Under the pieces are notes generated by a model. That model ran no database searches. It saw only the letters and a list, made by a program, of their open reading frames with translations, and was not told where the DNA came from. This document shows, one piece after another, positions 7,884 to 17,476 of a stretch of 64,000 nucleotides of DNA. A program made the position numbers and the translations under genes. The stretch lies in assembly GCF_016907455.1 (NCBI RefSeq), contig NZ_JAFBCB010000001.1:2790001-2854000 (forward strand). Direction: 5' to 3'. The number at the start of each line of letters is the position of its first letter. Position 1 is the stretch's first letter. This DNA is from Brachybacterium muris (GTDB taxonomy: Bacteria > Actinomycetota > Actinomycetes > Actinomycetales > Dermabacteraceae).

Positions 7884-8471
7884 TCAGCGACGGTCGCGCT
7901 CGGCGACCTCCTCGGCCTCCCGCTCGGTCTCGTCGGCGAGGTCCACGTCCAGGCTGTCGTCGTCGGACTCGGCGGTACCGGCCTCCGGCTCCCCCCAGTT
8001 CGGCAGGGTGAGGTCGGAGCCCTCCGAGGAGGTCTCCACGACGTTCTCGGGAAAGCGGTCCTCCTCGCCGGAGAGGCCCTGATGGTCGTCGTCCCCCTCG
8101 TCGATGAAGCCGTCCTCGTCGTCGTCCTCATCGTCCTCCGCCGCCAGGCGCGGGGTGAGGTCGTCCACGGCGTACTGGCCTCCGCGCACGAAGCCGCGAC
8201 GGAACGCGGCACGGCCCACCATCGCGCTGGCGACCGGCACGGTCGTCATCTGAGCCAGCATCACCACCAGCATCATCGCGGCCAGCGCCCAGGAGCCCGC
8301 GGCGATGGCGGCACCGGCCAGCACCAGCATCAGGCCGAGGGTCTGCGGCTTGGAAGCGGCGTGGATACGGGTGAGCACGTCGTTGAACCTGTTCAGGCCG
8401 ACGGCGGCGACCACGGCGAGCACGGTCCCGGCGATGATCAGCACGCTGGCGAGGATCTCGGCGATGGTCAT
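7884..8471 (-). CDS. mnhG: Na+/H+ antiporter subunit G (MnhG/MrpG) with acidic tail
   Basis: Last subunit of the Mrp antiporter, which exports Na+ in exchange for H+ at the cytoplasmic membrane. Residues 1-110 are the MnhG domain with three membrane segments and the family motif GLNRFNDVLTRIHAASKPQTLG. A very acidic, presumably disordered tail of about 85 residues follows (DDEDEDD runs), so the 195 residues exceed the usual 110-130. Start ATG 8471 overlaps the mnhF stop by four bases. It is the 3' end of the operon. Confidence 0.92.
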   Translation of the reverse strand: MTIAEILASVLIIAGTVLAVVAAVGLNRFNDVLTRIHAASKPQTLGLMLVLAGAAIAAGSWALAAMMLVVMLAQMTTVPVASAMVGRAAFRRGFVRGGQYAVDDLTPRLAAEDDEDDDEDGFIDEGDDDHQGLSGEEDRFPENVVETSSEGSDLTLPNWGEPEAGTAESDDDSLDVDLADETEREAEEVAERDRR

Positions 8472-9037
8472 CGCTGCCCCTCCTCACGGTCTGCGGGGAA
8501 ATCCTCGGTTCCGGCATCCCCAGCTGCGGCATCCGAAGCGGAGGGCTCGCCGGTGCCCGATTCCTCGATGTCCAGATCTTCCCCTGCGCGGTCACCCGAG
8601 CCGGCAGCGGTCGCGTCGTCCACACCGAAGGTCCCCCGCTCGGGATGCTCCGCCGTCGCCATCATGTGGTTCTCGGGGCCGCCGTCGCCGCGGTGCAGGT
8701 GCACTGCTTCCAGAGGGCCGCTGGTGGTGTCGGGCTCCTCGCTGTGCCGCCGCATCTCCCGCTGACCGGCCGCGACCTCACGGGCCACGAAGCGGGCGAA
8801 GGTGACGGTGCTGATGAACGCGAGCCCCGTCATGGCCAGCATCGCGGGGCCGGCCCACCCGGCGCCGGTGTGCGCGGTGTACAGGGCCATCGCCATCACC
8901 ACCAGCACCACCAGCACGTCGTTGGAGACGGCGCGGTCCAGGATGGTGGGGCCCACGATCATCCGGTACACCACCGACACGCTGGTCACGGCCAGCACGG
9001 CGCCGCACACCAGCAGCACGATCTCGAACGGCGTCAT
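8468..9037 (-). CDS. mnhF: Na+/H+ antiporter subunit F (MnhF/MrpF) with acidic tail
   Basis: Begins MTPFEIVLLVCG, with three membrane helices in the first 90 residues and the motif RMIVGPTILDRAVSNDVLVV that marks MrpF. About 95 extra residues follow, rich in Asp, Glu, Ser and Gly; the family is usually 85-100 residues in all. ATG 9037 overlaps the mnhE stop (ATGA). The open frame extends far upstream, but that part is antisense to mnhE. The tail is likely cytoplasmic and its role is unknown. Confidence 0.9.
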   Translation of the reverse strand: MTPFEIVLLVCGAVLAVTSVSVVYRMIVGPTILDRAVSNDVLVVLVVMAMALYTAHTGAGWAGPAMLAMTGLAFISTVTFARFVAREVAAGQREMRRHSEEPDTTSGPLEAVHLHRGDGGPENHMMATAEHPERGTFGVDDATAAGSGDRAGEDLDIEESGTGEPSASDAAAGDAGTEDFPADREEGQR

Positions 9038-9570
9038 CGCAGCCCCGCCTCCTCGAGGATCTCGCGGCGGGCCATGGCCCACAGCAGGCGCTCCTCCTGC
9101 TCGAGCACCCGCTGGCGGGCCTGCTCGGCCTGCTCCTCGTCCTCCGCGCCGATCACGTGCAGGAACAGGGTGCCGGTGGCGCGCTGCGCCTCCACGACCA
9201 CCGAACCGGGGATCAGGGTGGACAGCATGCCGGTGCCCGTGAGGAACAGGTCGGAGCGGGAACGCAGCTTCACCGCGATCACGGAGTTCAGCGGCTGCGG
9301 GGCGGGCCGGATCGAGTACCAAGCCACCTCGATCGCGGACTTCACCATGTCGAACAGGAACACGCCCACGAAGTACACGAAGCGCAGGGGGCGAATGGTG
9401 ATCTCGTGCCCGGTGGGCGGCATCGGGAACAGCACGAAAACGATGGTGGCCGCGAGGATGCCACCCAGCACGTTCTTGGCGTCGACCCCACCCCAGAGCA
9501 TGCACCAGAAGATCACCGAGACCAGCAGGCCCACCCAGTTTTTGGGCAGGTCCAGGAAGCGGCGCTTCAT
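9034..9570 (-). CDS. mnhE: Na+/H+ antiporter subunit E (MnhE/MrpE)
   Basis: 178-residue membrane subunit of the Mrp complex. An N-terminal helix pair (LLVSVIFWCMLWGG, GGILAATIVFVLF) precedes the typical MrpE core with RPAPQPLNSVIAVKLRSRSD and TLIPGSVVVE. The C-terminal 35 residues are a charged helix (EDEEQAEQARQRVLEQEER) that could form a coiled coil. ATG 9570 overlaps the mnhD stop as TGATG; a GTG one codon upstream is an alternative. Confidence 0.92.
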   Translation of the reverse strand: MKRRFLDLPKNWVGLLVSVIFWCMLWGGVDAKNVLGGILAATIVFVLFPMPPTGHEITIRPLRFVYFVGVFLFDMVKSAIEVAWYSIRPAPQPLNSVIAVKLRSRSDLFLTGTGMLSTLIPGSVVVEAQRATGTLFLHVIGAEDEEQAEQARQRVLEQEERLLWAMARREILEEAGLR

Positions 9571-11129
9571 CACTCCACCACCTTCTGGCCCTCGGAGCCG
9601 ATGTGGTAGACGAGCTGGTCGGCCGCTTCGTCACCGAGCACGGCGCTGACGTAGGGCTTGCGCTCCAGCACGGCCTCGGCGGCCTCGTCGGCGTAGCGCA
9701 TGATGGGGCCGGCGAAGACGGTCAGGGCGATCGAGAAGGCCACCATGGCGCTGGTGGCGCCGATCATCACCTTCGGCATCGGCTTGTCGTTCTCCAGGAC
9801 GTCCTGATCGGGCTCCTGCCAGAACGCACGGTTCCAGATCTTGGCGATCGCGTACAGGGTGAGCAGGCTGGTGAGCACGCTGACCACGATCAGGATCCAC
9901 GCGGCGGTGCTGTCGTACTCGATGCCGGCCTGGATCAGGCCCACCTTGCCGATGAAGCCGGAGAACGGCGGGATGCCGGCCAGGTTCATCGCGGGGATGA
10001 AGAACAGGATCGCGATCACGGGGGCGAGCTTCGCCAGCCCGCCCAGGCGGATCAGGTTGGTGGTGCCGCCCCGGTGCTCGATCAGCCCGGCTGCCAGGAA
10101 CATCGTGGACTGCACGGTGATGTGGTGGGCCACGTAGTAGATGGTGGCGGCCATGCCCAGCTTGGTGGTCAGGCCGATGCCGAACAGCATGTAGCCCATG
10201 TGGGAGACCAGGGTGAAGGACAGCACTCGCTTGAGGTCCGTCTGCGCAACCGCACCGAAGATGCCGATCATCAGGCTCAGCCCGGCGGCGGCCAGCAGCA
10301 GGTTGGAGATCTGCGAGGCGGGGAACAGCAGAGTCTCCAGGCGCAGGATCGCGTAGATGCCCACCTTGGTCAGCAGGCCCGCGAACACGGCGGTCACCGG
10401 CGCGGGAGCGGTGGGGTACGAGTCCGGCAGCCAGGCGCTCAGCGGGAATATTGCGGCCTTGATCGCGAACGCCACCAGCAGCACCAGCTCCAGGGCCATC
10501 CGGGTGCCCGGCTCCAGCATGTCCAGCCGCACCGCCAGCTCGGCCATGTTCACGGTGCCCACCGCGGCGTAGATGAACGCGATGCCGGACAGGAAGATCA
10601 CCGAGCTGAGCAGCGAGACGATCACGTACGTCGTGGCGGCTCTGATCCGGGACGCGGAACCGCCCAAGGTCAGCAGCACATAGCTGGCCGAGAGCAGCAC
10701 CTCGAAGCCCACGTACAGGTTGAACAGGTCGCCGGCGAGGAACGCCATGGACACGCCCGCCACCAGCGCCAGGTAGGTGGGGTGGTAGATCGCCACCGGT
10801 GTGCGGGCGGTGTTCTCACTGACCGACTGGGCGCTTGAGTAGATCAGCACCGCGAAGGTGACGAAGGTGGAGACCACCAGCATCAGCGCCGTGAGCCTGT
10901 CTGCCACCAGCACGATCCCCAGCTGCGGGGTCCAGTTGCCGATCTGGAGCACCAGCACGCTCTCGGCGTTGACGTAGTAGGCCAGCACCAGGGCCACGGT
11001 GAAGTTCACCAGCAGCGTCAGGATGGTCACCCCCAGCTGGATCCGCAGGTGGTGGCGCAGCAGCAGGGTGACCGCGGCGCCGCCCAGGGGCAGCAGCACG
11101 GGAAGGGCCAGCAGCAGTTCCATGCTCAT
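9570..11129 (-). CDS. mnhD: Na+/H+ antiporter subunit D (MnhD/MrpD)
   Basis: 519 residues, homologous to proton-pumping subunits of complex I (NuoM/N type). About 14 membrane helices are visible. The family core includes VGFEVLLSASYVLLTLG, the conserved Lys-containing helices (AFAIKAAIFPLSAWLPDSYP) and DLKRVLSFTLVSHMGYM. It forms the ion path together with subunit A. The start ATG 11129 is preceded by GGAG and overlaps the mnhC stop (ATGA). Confidence 0.94.
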   Translation of the reverse strand: MSMELLLALPVLLPLGGAAVTLLLRHHLRIQLGVTILTLLVNFTVALVLAYYVNAESVLVLQIGNWTPQLGIVLVADRLTALMLVVSTFVTFAVLIYSSAQSVSENTARTPVAIYHPTYLALVAGVSMAFLAGDLFNLYVGFEVLLSASYVLLTLGGSASRIRAATTYVIVSLLSSVIFLSGIAFIYAAVGTVNMAELAVRLDMLEPGTRMALELVLLVAFAIKAAIFPLSAWLPDSYPTAPAPVTAVFAGLLTKVGIYAILRLETLLFPASQISNLLLAAAGLSLMIGIFGAVAQTDLKRVLSFTLVSHMGYMLFGIGLTTKLGMAATIYYVAHHITVQSTMFLAAGLIEHRGGTTNLIRLGGLAKLAPVIAILFFIPAMNLAGIPPFSGFIGKVGLIQAGIEYDSTAAWILIVVSVLTSLLTLYAIAKIWNRAFWQEPDQDVLENDKPMPKVMIGATSAMVAFSIALTVFAGPIMRYADEAAEAVLERKPYVSAVLGDEAADQLVYHIGSEGQKVVE

Positions 11130-12013
11130 GGCTTCTCCTTCCCGTCGTCGCGTCCGTCATGGTGCCCGGCGTCGTACTGGTCGTGGCCGCCGCCGGGGCT
11201 GGCGTCGGCATCGGTGACCGGTCCGGTGCCCGGGATGGTGGTCACGCCTCCGGAGGCAGGGGGCAGGTGGTCGTCGTCGGCCGGATGATCGCGGGGCGTC
11301 TCCAGGCCGGCGTGCGCATACGGCGCTTCATCGGCATCCGTGACGGCCGAGGACTGGTGCGAGGCCGCTCGGCTCTCCGGGGGCCGCTCGGCCCCCGGTC
11401 CCGGTTCGGATCCCGGGGCCCGTCCGGTCCGCTTGCCGGCGTCGGCGCGGGCGGCGCGCTCGGGCCGGGCTGGGCGGGCTTCGCCCTCGTCGGCCTCGGT
11501 GTGGTCCTGGGGGACGTCCTCGGCGCTGGTGAGGTCCGAGCCCAGCGAGTCGTCCTCCTCGGCGGGCGCGAAGCCCTGGGAATGCATGAGGGCGCCGCGG
11601 CGCGACTCCTCGGTGAGGGCCTGCGCCCAGGGCAGCTTCTCCTCCCCGGCGCGACGCCGGCTGCGGCGCAGCACGCGGCGGTCCTCCACGTCATCGGGGA
11701 CCTCGTCGTGGCCGAACAGCTGCCAGGCGCGGTAGGCCAGGGCCATGCCGAAGGCCGTCACGCCCATGGAGATCACGATGGCGGTGAGCACCATCGCGAA
11801 CGGCAACGGGTCGCTCATCTCGGACGGGTCGGCGGTGCCCTCGAACGGGGGCTTGCCGGGCGGGCCGGCGGCCACCACGAACAGCAGGTTCACGCCGTTG
11901 GAGAGCAGCAGGAAGCCGAGGATGATGCGAGTCAGGGTGCGCTCGAGCACCAGGTACACGCCGCAGGCGATCAGCACCCCGGCGGTGAGCAGCAGCGCGA
12001 GACTAACGGACAT
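11126..12013 (-). CDS. mnhC: Na+/H+ antiporter subunit C (MnhC/MrpC) with a long disordered extension
   Basis: Residues 1-115 are a NuoK-like subunit with three helices (LLLTAGVLIACGVYLV, LTRIILGFLLLSNGVNLL, ALVLTAIVISMGVTAFGMAL-like). About 175 further residues are charged, Pro/Ser/Glu/Asp-rich and without hydrophobic segments, which the family lacks (usual length 110-180). The extension may be a cytoplasmic tether or regulator; the function is unknown. ATG 12013 overlaps the end of mnhA by 11 bases. Confidence 0.9.
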   Translation of the reverse strand: MSVSLALLLTAGVLIACGVYLVLERTLTRIILGFLLLSNGVNLLFVVAAGPPGKPPFEGTADPSEMSDPLPFAMVLTAIVISMGVTAFGMALAYRAWQLFGHDEVPDDVEDRRVLRRSRRRAGEEKLPWAQALTEESRRGALMHSQGFAPAEEDDSLGSDLTSAEDVPQDHTEADEGEARPARPERAARADAGKRTGRAPGSEPGPGAERPPESRAASHQSSAVTDADEAPYAHAGLETPRDHPADDDHLPPASGGVTTIPGTGPVTDADASPGGGHDQYDAGHHDGRDDGKEKP

Positions 12014-14927
12014 CGTTCTCCACCTCCTGCTGCTGGTCGATCTGGGCGCCCAGGGAGCGCAGGAAGTCCAGCAGCACGCCCACCACCACGAGGTACACGC
12101 CGATGTCGAAGATCAGGGCGCTGGGGAACTCCAGCTCGCCGAGCACCGGCACATGGACCACGGGGGTGGCGGTGGCGAAGATCGTGCCGCCGAACAGCAG
12201 GGGCAGCACGGAGGCGGACACGGCGATGGCCATGCCCAGGCCCAGCACGAAGCCAGCCTGGACGGGGGCGGCCTCGGCCAGCTCGTAGCGGCCACCGGCG
12301 AGGTACCGCAGGGCCAGGCCCAGGCCTGCCACGAGACCGCCGGCGAATCCGCCGCCGGGGTGGTTGTGCCCGGCCATCAGCAGGTACACGGAGAACAGCA
12401 TGATCAGCGGGAACGCGACGCGGGTGACGACCTCGAGGATCACCATGCGGCGCTCCGGGGCCAGGGTCAGCCCGGCCGAGAGCCAGGTGCGCCAGCGGTT
12501 CGAGCCGGTGACCTCGTCGGGGCGGGCATCGAAGTTCAGGGCGTTCTGCGGCAGCGGGGCATCGGCCCGGCGGCGCCAGATGGAGGTGCCGCCGTCGAGG
12601 TCGCGCACCCGGGAGATGCCCTGCTCGCGGCGGGTCACGAAGATCAGGGAGGCGACGCCGGTGGCCACCACCAGCAGCACGCCGATCTCGCCCATGGTGT
12701 CCCACACGCGGGCGTCCACCAGGGCCACGTTGACCACGTTGTGGCCGCCGCCGATCTCGTAGGCGGGTTCGATCAGCTCGGGGCCCAGCGGGGCGGTGTA
12801 GCGGGCGTCGGCGGCGTAGAGCGCGCCGCCGCACAGCACCACCGCGGTGGAGATGGCGATCGCCCAGCGGCCCACGGCACCGATCCGCAGGGGGCGGCGG
12901 GAGAAGTGAATGGGCAGGCGTCGCAGCACCAGCACCAGCACCACGGTCAGGGCGGTCTCCACCAGCACCTGCGTGGTGGCCACGTCCACCGCGCCCGCGG
13001 CGAGGAACAGGAGGGCCACGGCGAAGCCGGTCACGGAGATCAAGAACACGGCCCGCAGGCGGCGGCGGGAGCGGGCGGCACCGATCGCGGCGGCCACGGC
13101 CGCCGGCAGCACCAGCACCTCGACGGGGTGGTGGAACAGCACCAGGTTGTCCGGCAGCGGCGAGGTGGCCACGGTGACCGGGGAGGCCAGCAGGATCAGC
13201 ACCAGCAGCATCGTGCCCAGGGTGTAGGGCAGCGAACCGCGCTGGAACAGGGGCGTGACGACCACGGCGAGCTTATCGATCCAGCGCATGAGCCGGCGGA
13301 ACCCGCGCTCGGCGTCCACCCAGTCCTCGATGCCGTCGCGCCCCCAGGTCGTCGGGGACACGATCTCCTGGAAGCGCTCCAGGGGGCGGGCCAGCACGCA
13401 CAGCAGCGCGCCCAGTCCCAGGGTGAGGGCGGACAGAAGCAGCGGGACGCCCAGGTGCGGGATGACCACCAGGTGGATGCCCTTGCCCTCGGCGGGCAGG
13501 CCCGCGCTGAAGCTGCCGGCCACCTTCTCGATCCCGGTGGCGGCGAAGGACAGGGCCACGCTGCCCACGGCGATCACTGCGGGCGGCAGCCAGTACAGGG
13601 GCGAGATCTCGGGGGTGGCAACACGGGGTGCGCCGGGGGCGCGACCGAAGGCGCCGCGCACGAAGCGCCAGGAGTAGGCGACGGTGAGGATCGAGCCGGC
13701 CACCAGGGAGATCAACAGGGCGCGCTGCCAGGAGCCGCCCTCCCACAGTGCCGCGTAGATGCCCTCCTTGGCGACGAACCCGAACAGCGGCGGGACCGCG
13801 GCCATGGAGGCGGCTGAGACGGTGCCGATGATCGCCACCACGGGGGCGGCGCGGCCCACGCCGGAGAGCATCCGCAGGTCACGGGTGCCGAACTTCTTGT
13901 CGATGATTCCGACCACCATGAACAGGGGCGCCTTGAACACGGAGTGGGCGATCAGCATGGCGATGCCGGCCAGCACGGCGTCGTCGGTGGCCAGGCCCGA
14001 GACGGCCGCCAGGAAGCCGAGCTGGGAGACGGTGCCGTAGGCCAGCAGCAGTTTGATGTCGGTCTGCCGCAGGGCCCGCCAGCCGCCCAGCAGCATCGTG
14101 GCCGCACCGAACACGGCGATGATGATGCTGATGGACTCGTTGGGCGCGATCGCCGGGGACAGGCGCAGGATCAGGTAGATGCCGGCCTTCACCATCGCCG
14201 CGGCGTGCAGGTAGGCCGAGACGGGGGTGGGGGCGGCCATCGCCCCGGGCAGCCAGAAGTGGGTGGGCACCAGGGCTGACTTCGACAGCGCCCCGGCCAG
14301 CACCAGCAGCATCGCCACGATCAGGAAGGGGCCGGCGTCGGCCCAGATGTCCGAGGCCATGATCCCGGAGAGGCGCAAGGTGCCGGCAGCGCGGGCGAAC
14401 ATCAGCAGCCCCACCAGCATCGCCAGTCCCCCGGCGGTGGTTGAGATCAGGGCGTTCATCGCCGCACGGCGCGAGGACTGCTTGTCCTGGTAGTGACCGA
14501 TCAGCAGGTAGGAGAAGACGGTGGTGAGCTCCCAGAAGGTGTAGAGCACCATCACGTCGTCGGCCAGGACCAGGCCCACCATCGCACCCGCGAAGGCGGT
14601 GAGGACCCCGGCGAAGCGCCCCAGGCCCGGCTCGGTGTCCTTGAAGTAGCGGGCGCAGTACAGCAGCACCAGCGCGCCGATGGCGGTGGCGATCATCGCC
14701 ATCACCCAGCTCAGCGGGTCCAGGCGGAACGCCAGGTCGATCCCGAAGGCCGGGATCCACGGCACGCTCACCTCACGGGGAGCGTCGGCCAGGGTGAGGG
14801 GGTCGATGGTGGCCAGCCACACCGCGGAACCGGCCGGCACCAGTGCCAGCAGGTAGAAGGCGTTGCGCCCCAACGCACGCACCAGGAGCGGTCCCACGAG
14901 CGCCGCCGCCAGATGGGCGAGGAGCAT
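12003..14927 (-). CDS. mnhA: Na+/H+ antiporter subunit A/B fusion (MnhAB/MrpAB)
   Basis: 974-residue membrane protein. The N-terminal two thirds are a NuoL-like antiporter module (WELTTVFSYLLIGHY, KSALVPTHFWLPGAMAAPTPVSAYLHAAAMVKAGIY region, TDIKLLLAYGTVSQLG). A DUF4040-type MbhD/E part follows. From about residue 835 comes the whole MrpB domain (VTRVAFPLIMLFSVYLLMAGHNHPGGGFAGG). A fused A-B subunit is common in this operon type. I chose ATG 14927 (MLLAHLAAALVG); a TTG 15 codons upstream is possible but not membrane-like. It is first in the seven-subunit operon, transcribed away from the MFS gene at 15115. Confidence 0.94.
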   Translation of the reverse strand: MLLAHLAAALVGPLLVRALGRNAFYLLALVPAGSAVWLATIDPLTLADAPREVSVPWIPAFGIDLAFRLDPLSWVMAMIATAIGALVLLYCARYFKDTEPGLGRFAGVLTAFAGAMVGLVLADDVMVLYTFWELTTVFSYLLIGHYQDKQSSRRAAMNALISTTAGGLAMLVGLLMFARAAGTLRLSGIMASDIWADAGPFLIVAMLLVLAGALSKSALVPTHFWLPGAMAAPTPVSAYLHAAAMVKAGIYLILRLSPAIAPNESISIIIAVFGAATMLLGGWRALRQTDIKLLLAYGTVSQLGFLAAVSGLATDDAVLAGIAMLIAHSVFKAPLFMVVGIIDKKFGTRDLRMLSGVGRAAPVVAIIGTVSAASMAAVPPLFGFVAKEGIYAALWEGGSWQRALLISLVAGSILTVAYSWRFVRGAFGRAPGAPRVATPEISPLYWLPPAVIAVGSVALSFAATGIEKVAGSFSAGLPAEGKGIHLVVIPHLGVPLLLSALTLGLGALLCVLARPLERFQEIVSPTTWGRDGIEDWVDAERGFRRLMRWIDKLAVVVTPLFQRGSLPYTLGTMLLVLILLASPVTVATSPLPDNLVLFHHPVEVLVLPAAVAAAIGAARSRRRLRAVFLISVTGFAVALLFLAAGAVDVATTQVLVETALTVVLVLVLRRLPIHFSRRPLRIGAVGRWAIAISTAVVLCGGALYAADARYTAPLGPELIEPAYEIGGGHNVVNVALVDARVWDTMGEIGVLLVVATGVASLIFVTRREQGISRVRDLDGGTSIWRRRADAPLPQNALNFDARPDEVTGSNRWRTWLSAGLTLAPERRMVILEVVTRVAFPLIMLFSVYLLMAGHNHPGGGFAGGLVAGLGLALRYLAGGRYELAEAAPVQAGFVLGLGMAIAVSASVLPLLFGGTIFATATPVVHVPVLGELEFPSALIFDIGVYLVVVGVLLDFLRSLGAQIDQQQEVENDVR

Positions 14928-14999
14928 CGTGTACACGCGGTCTCCGTCCGGGGTGTTGGGGAAGGGGTGCAAGGAAGGGGAGGGCAGTCGGCCGTGAAC

Positions 15000-15021
15000 A
15001 TTCTACGGGACGACCTGTCAA
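15000..15021 (-). promoter_or_regulatory. possible promoter elements of the Mrp operon
   Basis: On the minus strand a TTGACA-like hexamer (15016-15021) and TAGAAT (15000-15005) lie 73 bases before mnhA. Their 10-base spacing is too short for one sigma-70 promoter, so TAGAAT may pair with a weaker -35 or belong to another sigma factor. The 187-base gap to the divergent MFS gene holds no other clear signal. Confidence 0.3.
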
Positions 15022-15114
15022 AATCCTGAGGCGTACGGTTTTCATCACATCCGGCTTCGGACAGGGCGTGAGCCGTTCCACGCCCGTGGCCCCGCTCCTT
15101 CGTAGAGTGGCCCC

Positions 15115-16623
15115 ATGGCGACCTCTCCGGACCGGGCCGACGACGGCTCGTCCCCCTCCTTCTCCTCCTCCGGTGGCCCCGCTGCCGAATCGGGTTCATC
15201 TCGCCCCGACGACACCTTCGCGCCGGCGGGATTCACCGCAGCCGGGCATGCCACCGGCGACAGCGGTGCCGGCCCGCGCACCACCGACCGGCGCACGCTA
15301 CGCAAGCAGGTCGCGTCGTTCGCCCTGTGGGACGGCGGGATGAGCGCGTTCAGCTCGGTGATCCTCACCTTCGTGTTCGCCACCTACGTGGCCAGTGCCG
15401 TGGCTGCCGAGGGTGCTGTCGGCGACGGGGCGATCAAGGCGGCGCAGGACCACGGCTCCCAGGTGCTCACCACCTGGCAGGCCGTCGGCGCCGTGGCCGT
15501 GGCACTGCTGGCACCGCTGCTGGGGAACCTCGCCGACTCCGGGGGTGGGCGCAACGCCCTGCTGCGCATCACCACCCTCGGGACCGTCGCCGTGATCGCC
15601 CTGATGCCGCTGGTGGCTCTGGACTCCGACTTCCTGACGCTGGGCGCGATCCTGATCGCCCTCGCGGTGGTGTTCAGCGAACTTGCCGGGGTGTTCGTGA
15701 ACTCGGTGCTGCCGGAGATCTCCACCCCCGCCAACCGCGGCCGGGTCTCCGGCACCGCCTGGGCAGTGGGCTACTGGGGCTCCATCGTGTGCCTGGCCCT
15801 GGTGCTGGTGCTGTTCGTGATGCCGGGCACCGGGCTGCTGGGCATCACCGGGGACGACGGCTGGAACCTGCGGGCCATCCCGATCTTCGTGGCGATCTGG
15901 ATCCTGGTGGGCACCCTGCCGCTGATGATCTGGGCGCCCCGCCACCGGGCCCGCACCCCGGGTGCGGGCTGGAACCCCGTGCAGGGGTACGTGAGCATCG
16001 TGAAGCACGTGCGCCGGGCCCTCCGCGAGGAGCCGGTGATGCTGATGTACCTGGTGGCCTCCGCCGTCTACCGCGACGGTCTGGGGGCGGTGTTCTCCAT
16101 CGCCGGTGTGCTCGCCGCGAACGCCTACGGCTTCAGCACCGTCGAGGTGATCATCTTCGGCATCGCCGCGAACCTGGTGGCCGGCTTCGGGGTGTTCATC
16201 GGCGGCTGGATCGACGACAGGGTGGGCCCGCGCCCGGTGATCATCGGCGGCTGCGTGGGGATCATCGTGCTGGGCCTGGTGGTGCTGGTGTTCGGCTCCG
16301 CCGCGGTGTTCTGGGTGGCGGGCCTGGCGATCTGCCTGTTCGTGGGACCGGTGCAGTCCGCCTCGCGGAACCTGCTGACCCGCCTGTCACGCCCGGGCCG
16401 GGAGACGGAGAACTTCGGCCTGTACGCCACCACCGGGCGCGCCCTGGGCTTCCTGGGAACCGCGGCCTTCGCCCTGACCGTGTGGATCTCCGGCGACACC
16501 CGCACCGGGATCCTGGGGATCGTGCTGGTGATGGCGCTGGGCCTGGCGGCGTTCTTCCCGATCCCGCTGGGTGCGGCGGGCCGGGCCGTGAAGGCCGACG
16601 GGGCCCCGGCCAGCACAGGCTGA
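15115..16623 (+). CDS. MFS transporter, UMF1 / Atg22-like family
   Basis: 502-residue integral membrane transporter. Residues 1-60 are a Ser/Pro/Asp-rich soluble leader. The core then begins QVASFALWDGGMSAFSSVILTFVFATYV, as in UMF1 (vacuolar effluxer Atg22-like) proteins, with about 12 helices, the loop LGNLADSGGGRN, and WIDDRVGPRPVI in the second half. The substrate is unknown; Atg22 homologues export amino acids in yeast, but bacterial members are little studied. It stands alone, divergent from the Mrp operon. The start lacks a strong ribosome site (GAGTGG at -11). Confidence 0.85.
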   Translation: MATSPDRADDGSSPSFSSSGGPAAESGSSRPDDTFAPAGFTAAGHATGDSGAGPRTTDRRTLRKQVASFALWDGGMSAFSSVILTFVFATYVASAVAAEGAVGDGAIKAAQDHGSQVLTTWQAVGAVAVALLAPLLGNLADSGGGRNALLRITTLGTVAVIALMPLVALDSDFLTLGAILIALAVVFSELAGVFVNSVLPEISTPANRGRVSGTAWAVGYWGSIVCLALVLVLFVMPGTGLLGITGDDGWNLRAIPIFVAIWILVGTLPLMIWAPRHRARTPGAGWNPVQGYVSIVKHVRRALREEPVMLMYLVASAVYRDGLGAVFSIAGVLAANAYGFSTVEVIIFGIAANLVAGFGVFIGGWIDDRVGPRPVIIGGCVGIIVLGLVVLVFGSAAVFWVAGLAICLFVGPVQSASRNLLTRLSRPGRETENFGLYATTGRALGFLGTAAFALTVWISGDTRTGILGIVLVMALGLAAFFPIPLGAAGRAVKADGAPASTG

Positions 16624-16672
16624 CCCGGCGGCGCCAGTCCGTCGATCCGGCGCGCAGGGTGCCGGTCCGGCC

Positions 16673-17476
16673 TCAGGCGAGGTCGGCGGGATCGACCAGG
16701 AACCCTTCGAGGTCCACCACGTACCCGCCGACGGTCTCCACCAGCAGCCCGGCGATCAGGCCGATGCGCCGGTAGACGCCGGTCCAGCGCTCGGTGACCT
16801 CGGCGTCCGGTGACTCCAGGGCGTCCTCCGTCTCGTCTGCCGCGATGTGCACCAGTTCGTAGTCCACCGCGTCCTCCAGCCAGGCCAGCTGCTGCAGGGC
16901 CACGGGGCGAGCACTGCGACCCACCCGCAGGCTGATCTCGTCCCCGCCGTCGACGGGGATGGTGATGCTGTACCCGGTGGCGTCGGCCTCCTCGGGCACC
17001 TCGTCCAGCTCGGCCTCCGGCTCCAGCGGGGCCAGCAGCTGGGCGAGGGACTCGGGGGCCAGGGCGTGGGGGCTCACCACTGTCAGGTCCCGCACGTGGT
17101 ACGGATGCGGCTCCAGGCGAACACCCGAGTCGGTGACCACAGCACCGTACAGCCGCCTACCCAGGGACCAGGTCAGGTCCAGGGCGGAGCGCTCGGTGCC
17201 GAAGGGCAGCCCCTCGGGGAACGCGCGGGCGTAGCCGTGGGAGTCACGAAGGCCCTCGGGCGCAGGGTCCTCCCGCACCCGTGCCACCTCCAGGTCCCAA
17301 CGGCCGGCGCCGCGGGGACCGCGGTCGGGCACCAGGCGGGCATCCTGCCCCAGGTCGATGGTGCCGTCGTCATCGCGGACCGCCTGCGGGCGCACGTTGC
17401 GCACCATGGCGAACACGTCGGCGGGGTCGGTGTCCCGGGGCAGCTGGAGGCGGTGGGAGGTGGTCTCAGTGCTCAT
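16673..17476 (-). CDS. conserved hypothetical protein, translationally coupled to dcd
   Basis: 267-residue soluble protein with no membrane segment or signal peptide, not assigned to a family. It has clusters of acidic residues ([31 protein letters not shown]) and a hydrophobic C-terminus ([27 protein letters not shown]). ATG 17476 overlaps the dcd stop by four bases, so it is made with dCTP deaminase. The frame is open upstream to 17650, but that is antisense to dcd. A link to nucleotide metabolism is only suggested by the coupling. Confidence 0.7.
   Translation of the reverse strand: MSTETTSHRLQLPRDTDPADVFAMVRNVRPQAVRDDDGTIDLGQDARLVPDRGPRGAGRWDLEVARVREDPAPEGLRDSHGYARAFPEGLPFGTERSALDLTWSLGRRLYGAVVTDSGVRLEPHPYHVRDLTVVSPHALAPESLAQLLAPLEPEAELDEVPEEADATGYSITIPVDGGDEISLRVGRSARPVALQQLAWLEDAVDYELVHIAADETEDALESPDAEVTERWTGVYRRIGLIAGLLVETVGGYVVDLEGFLVDPADLA

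Noticed and set aside
11745-13817. 690-codon open frame on the plus strand
   Set aside because: Gln/His/Gly-rich shadow of mnhA/mnhC, whose membrane domains are clear on the other strand.
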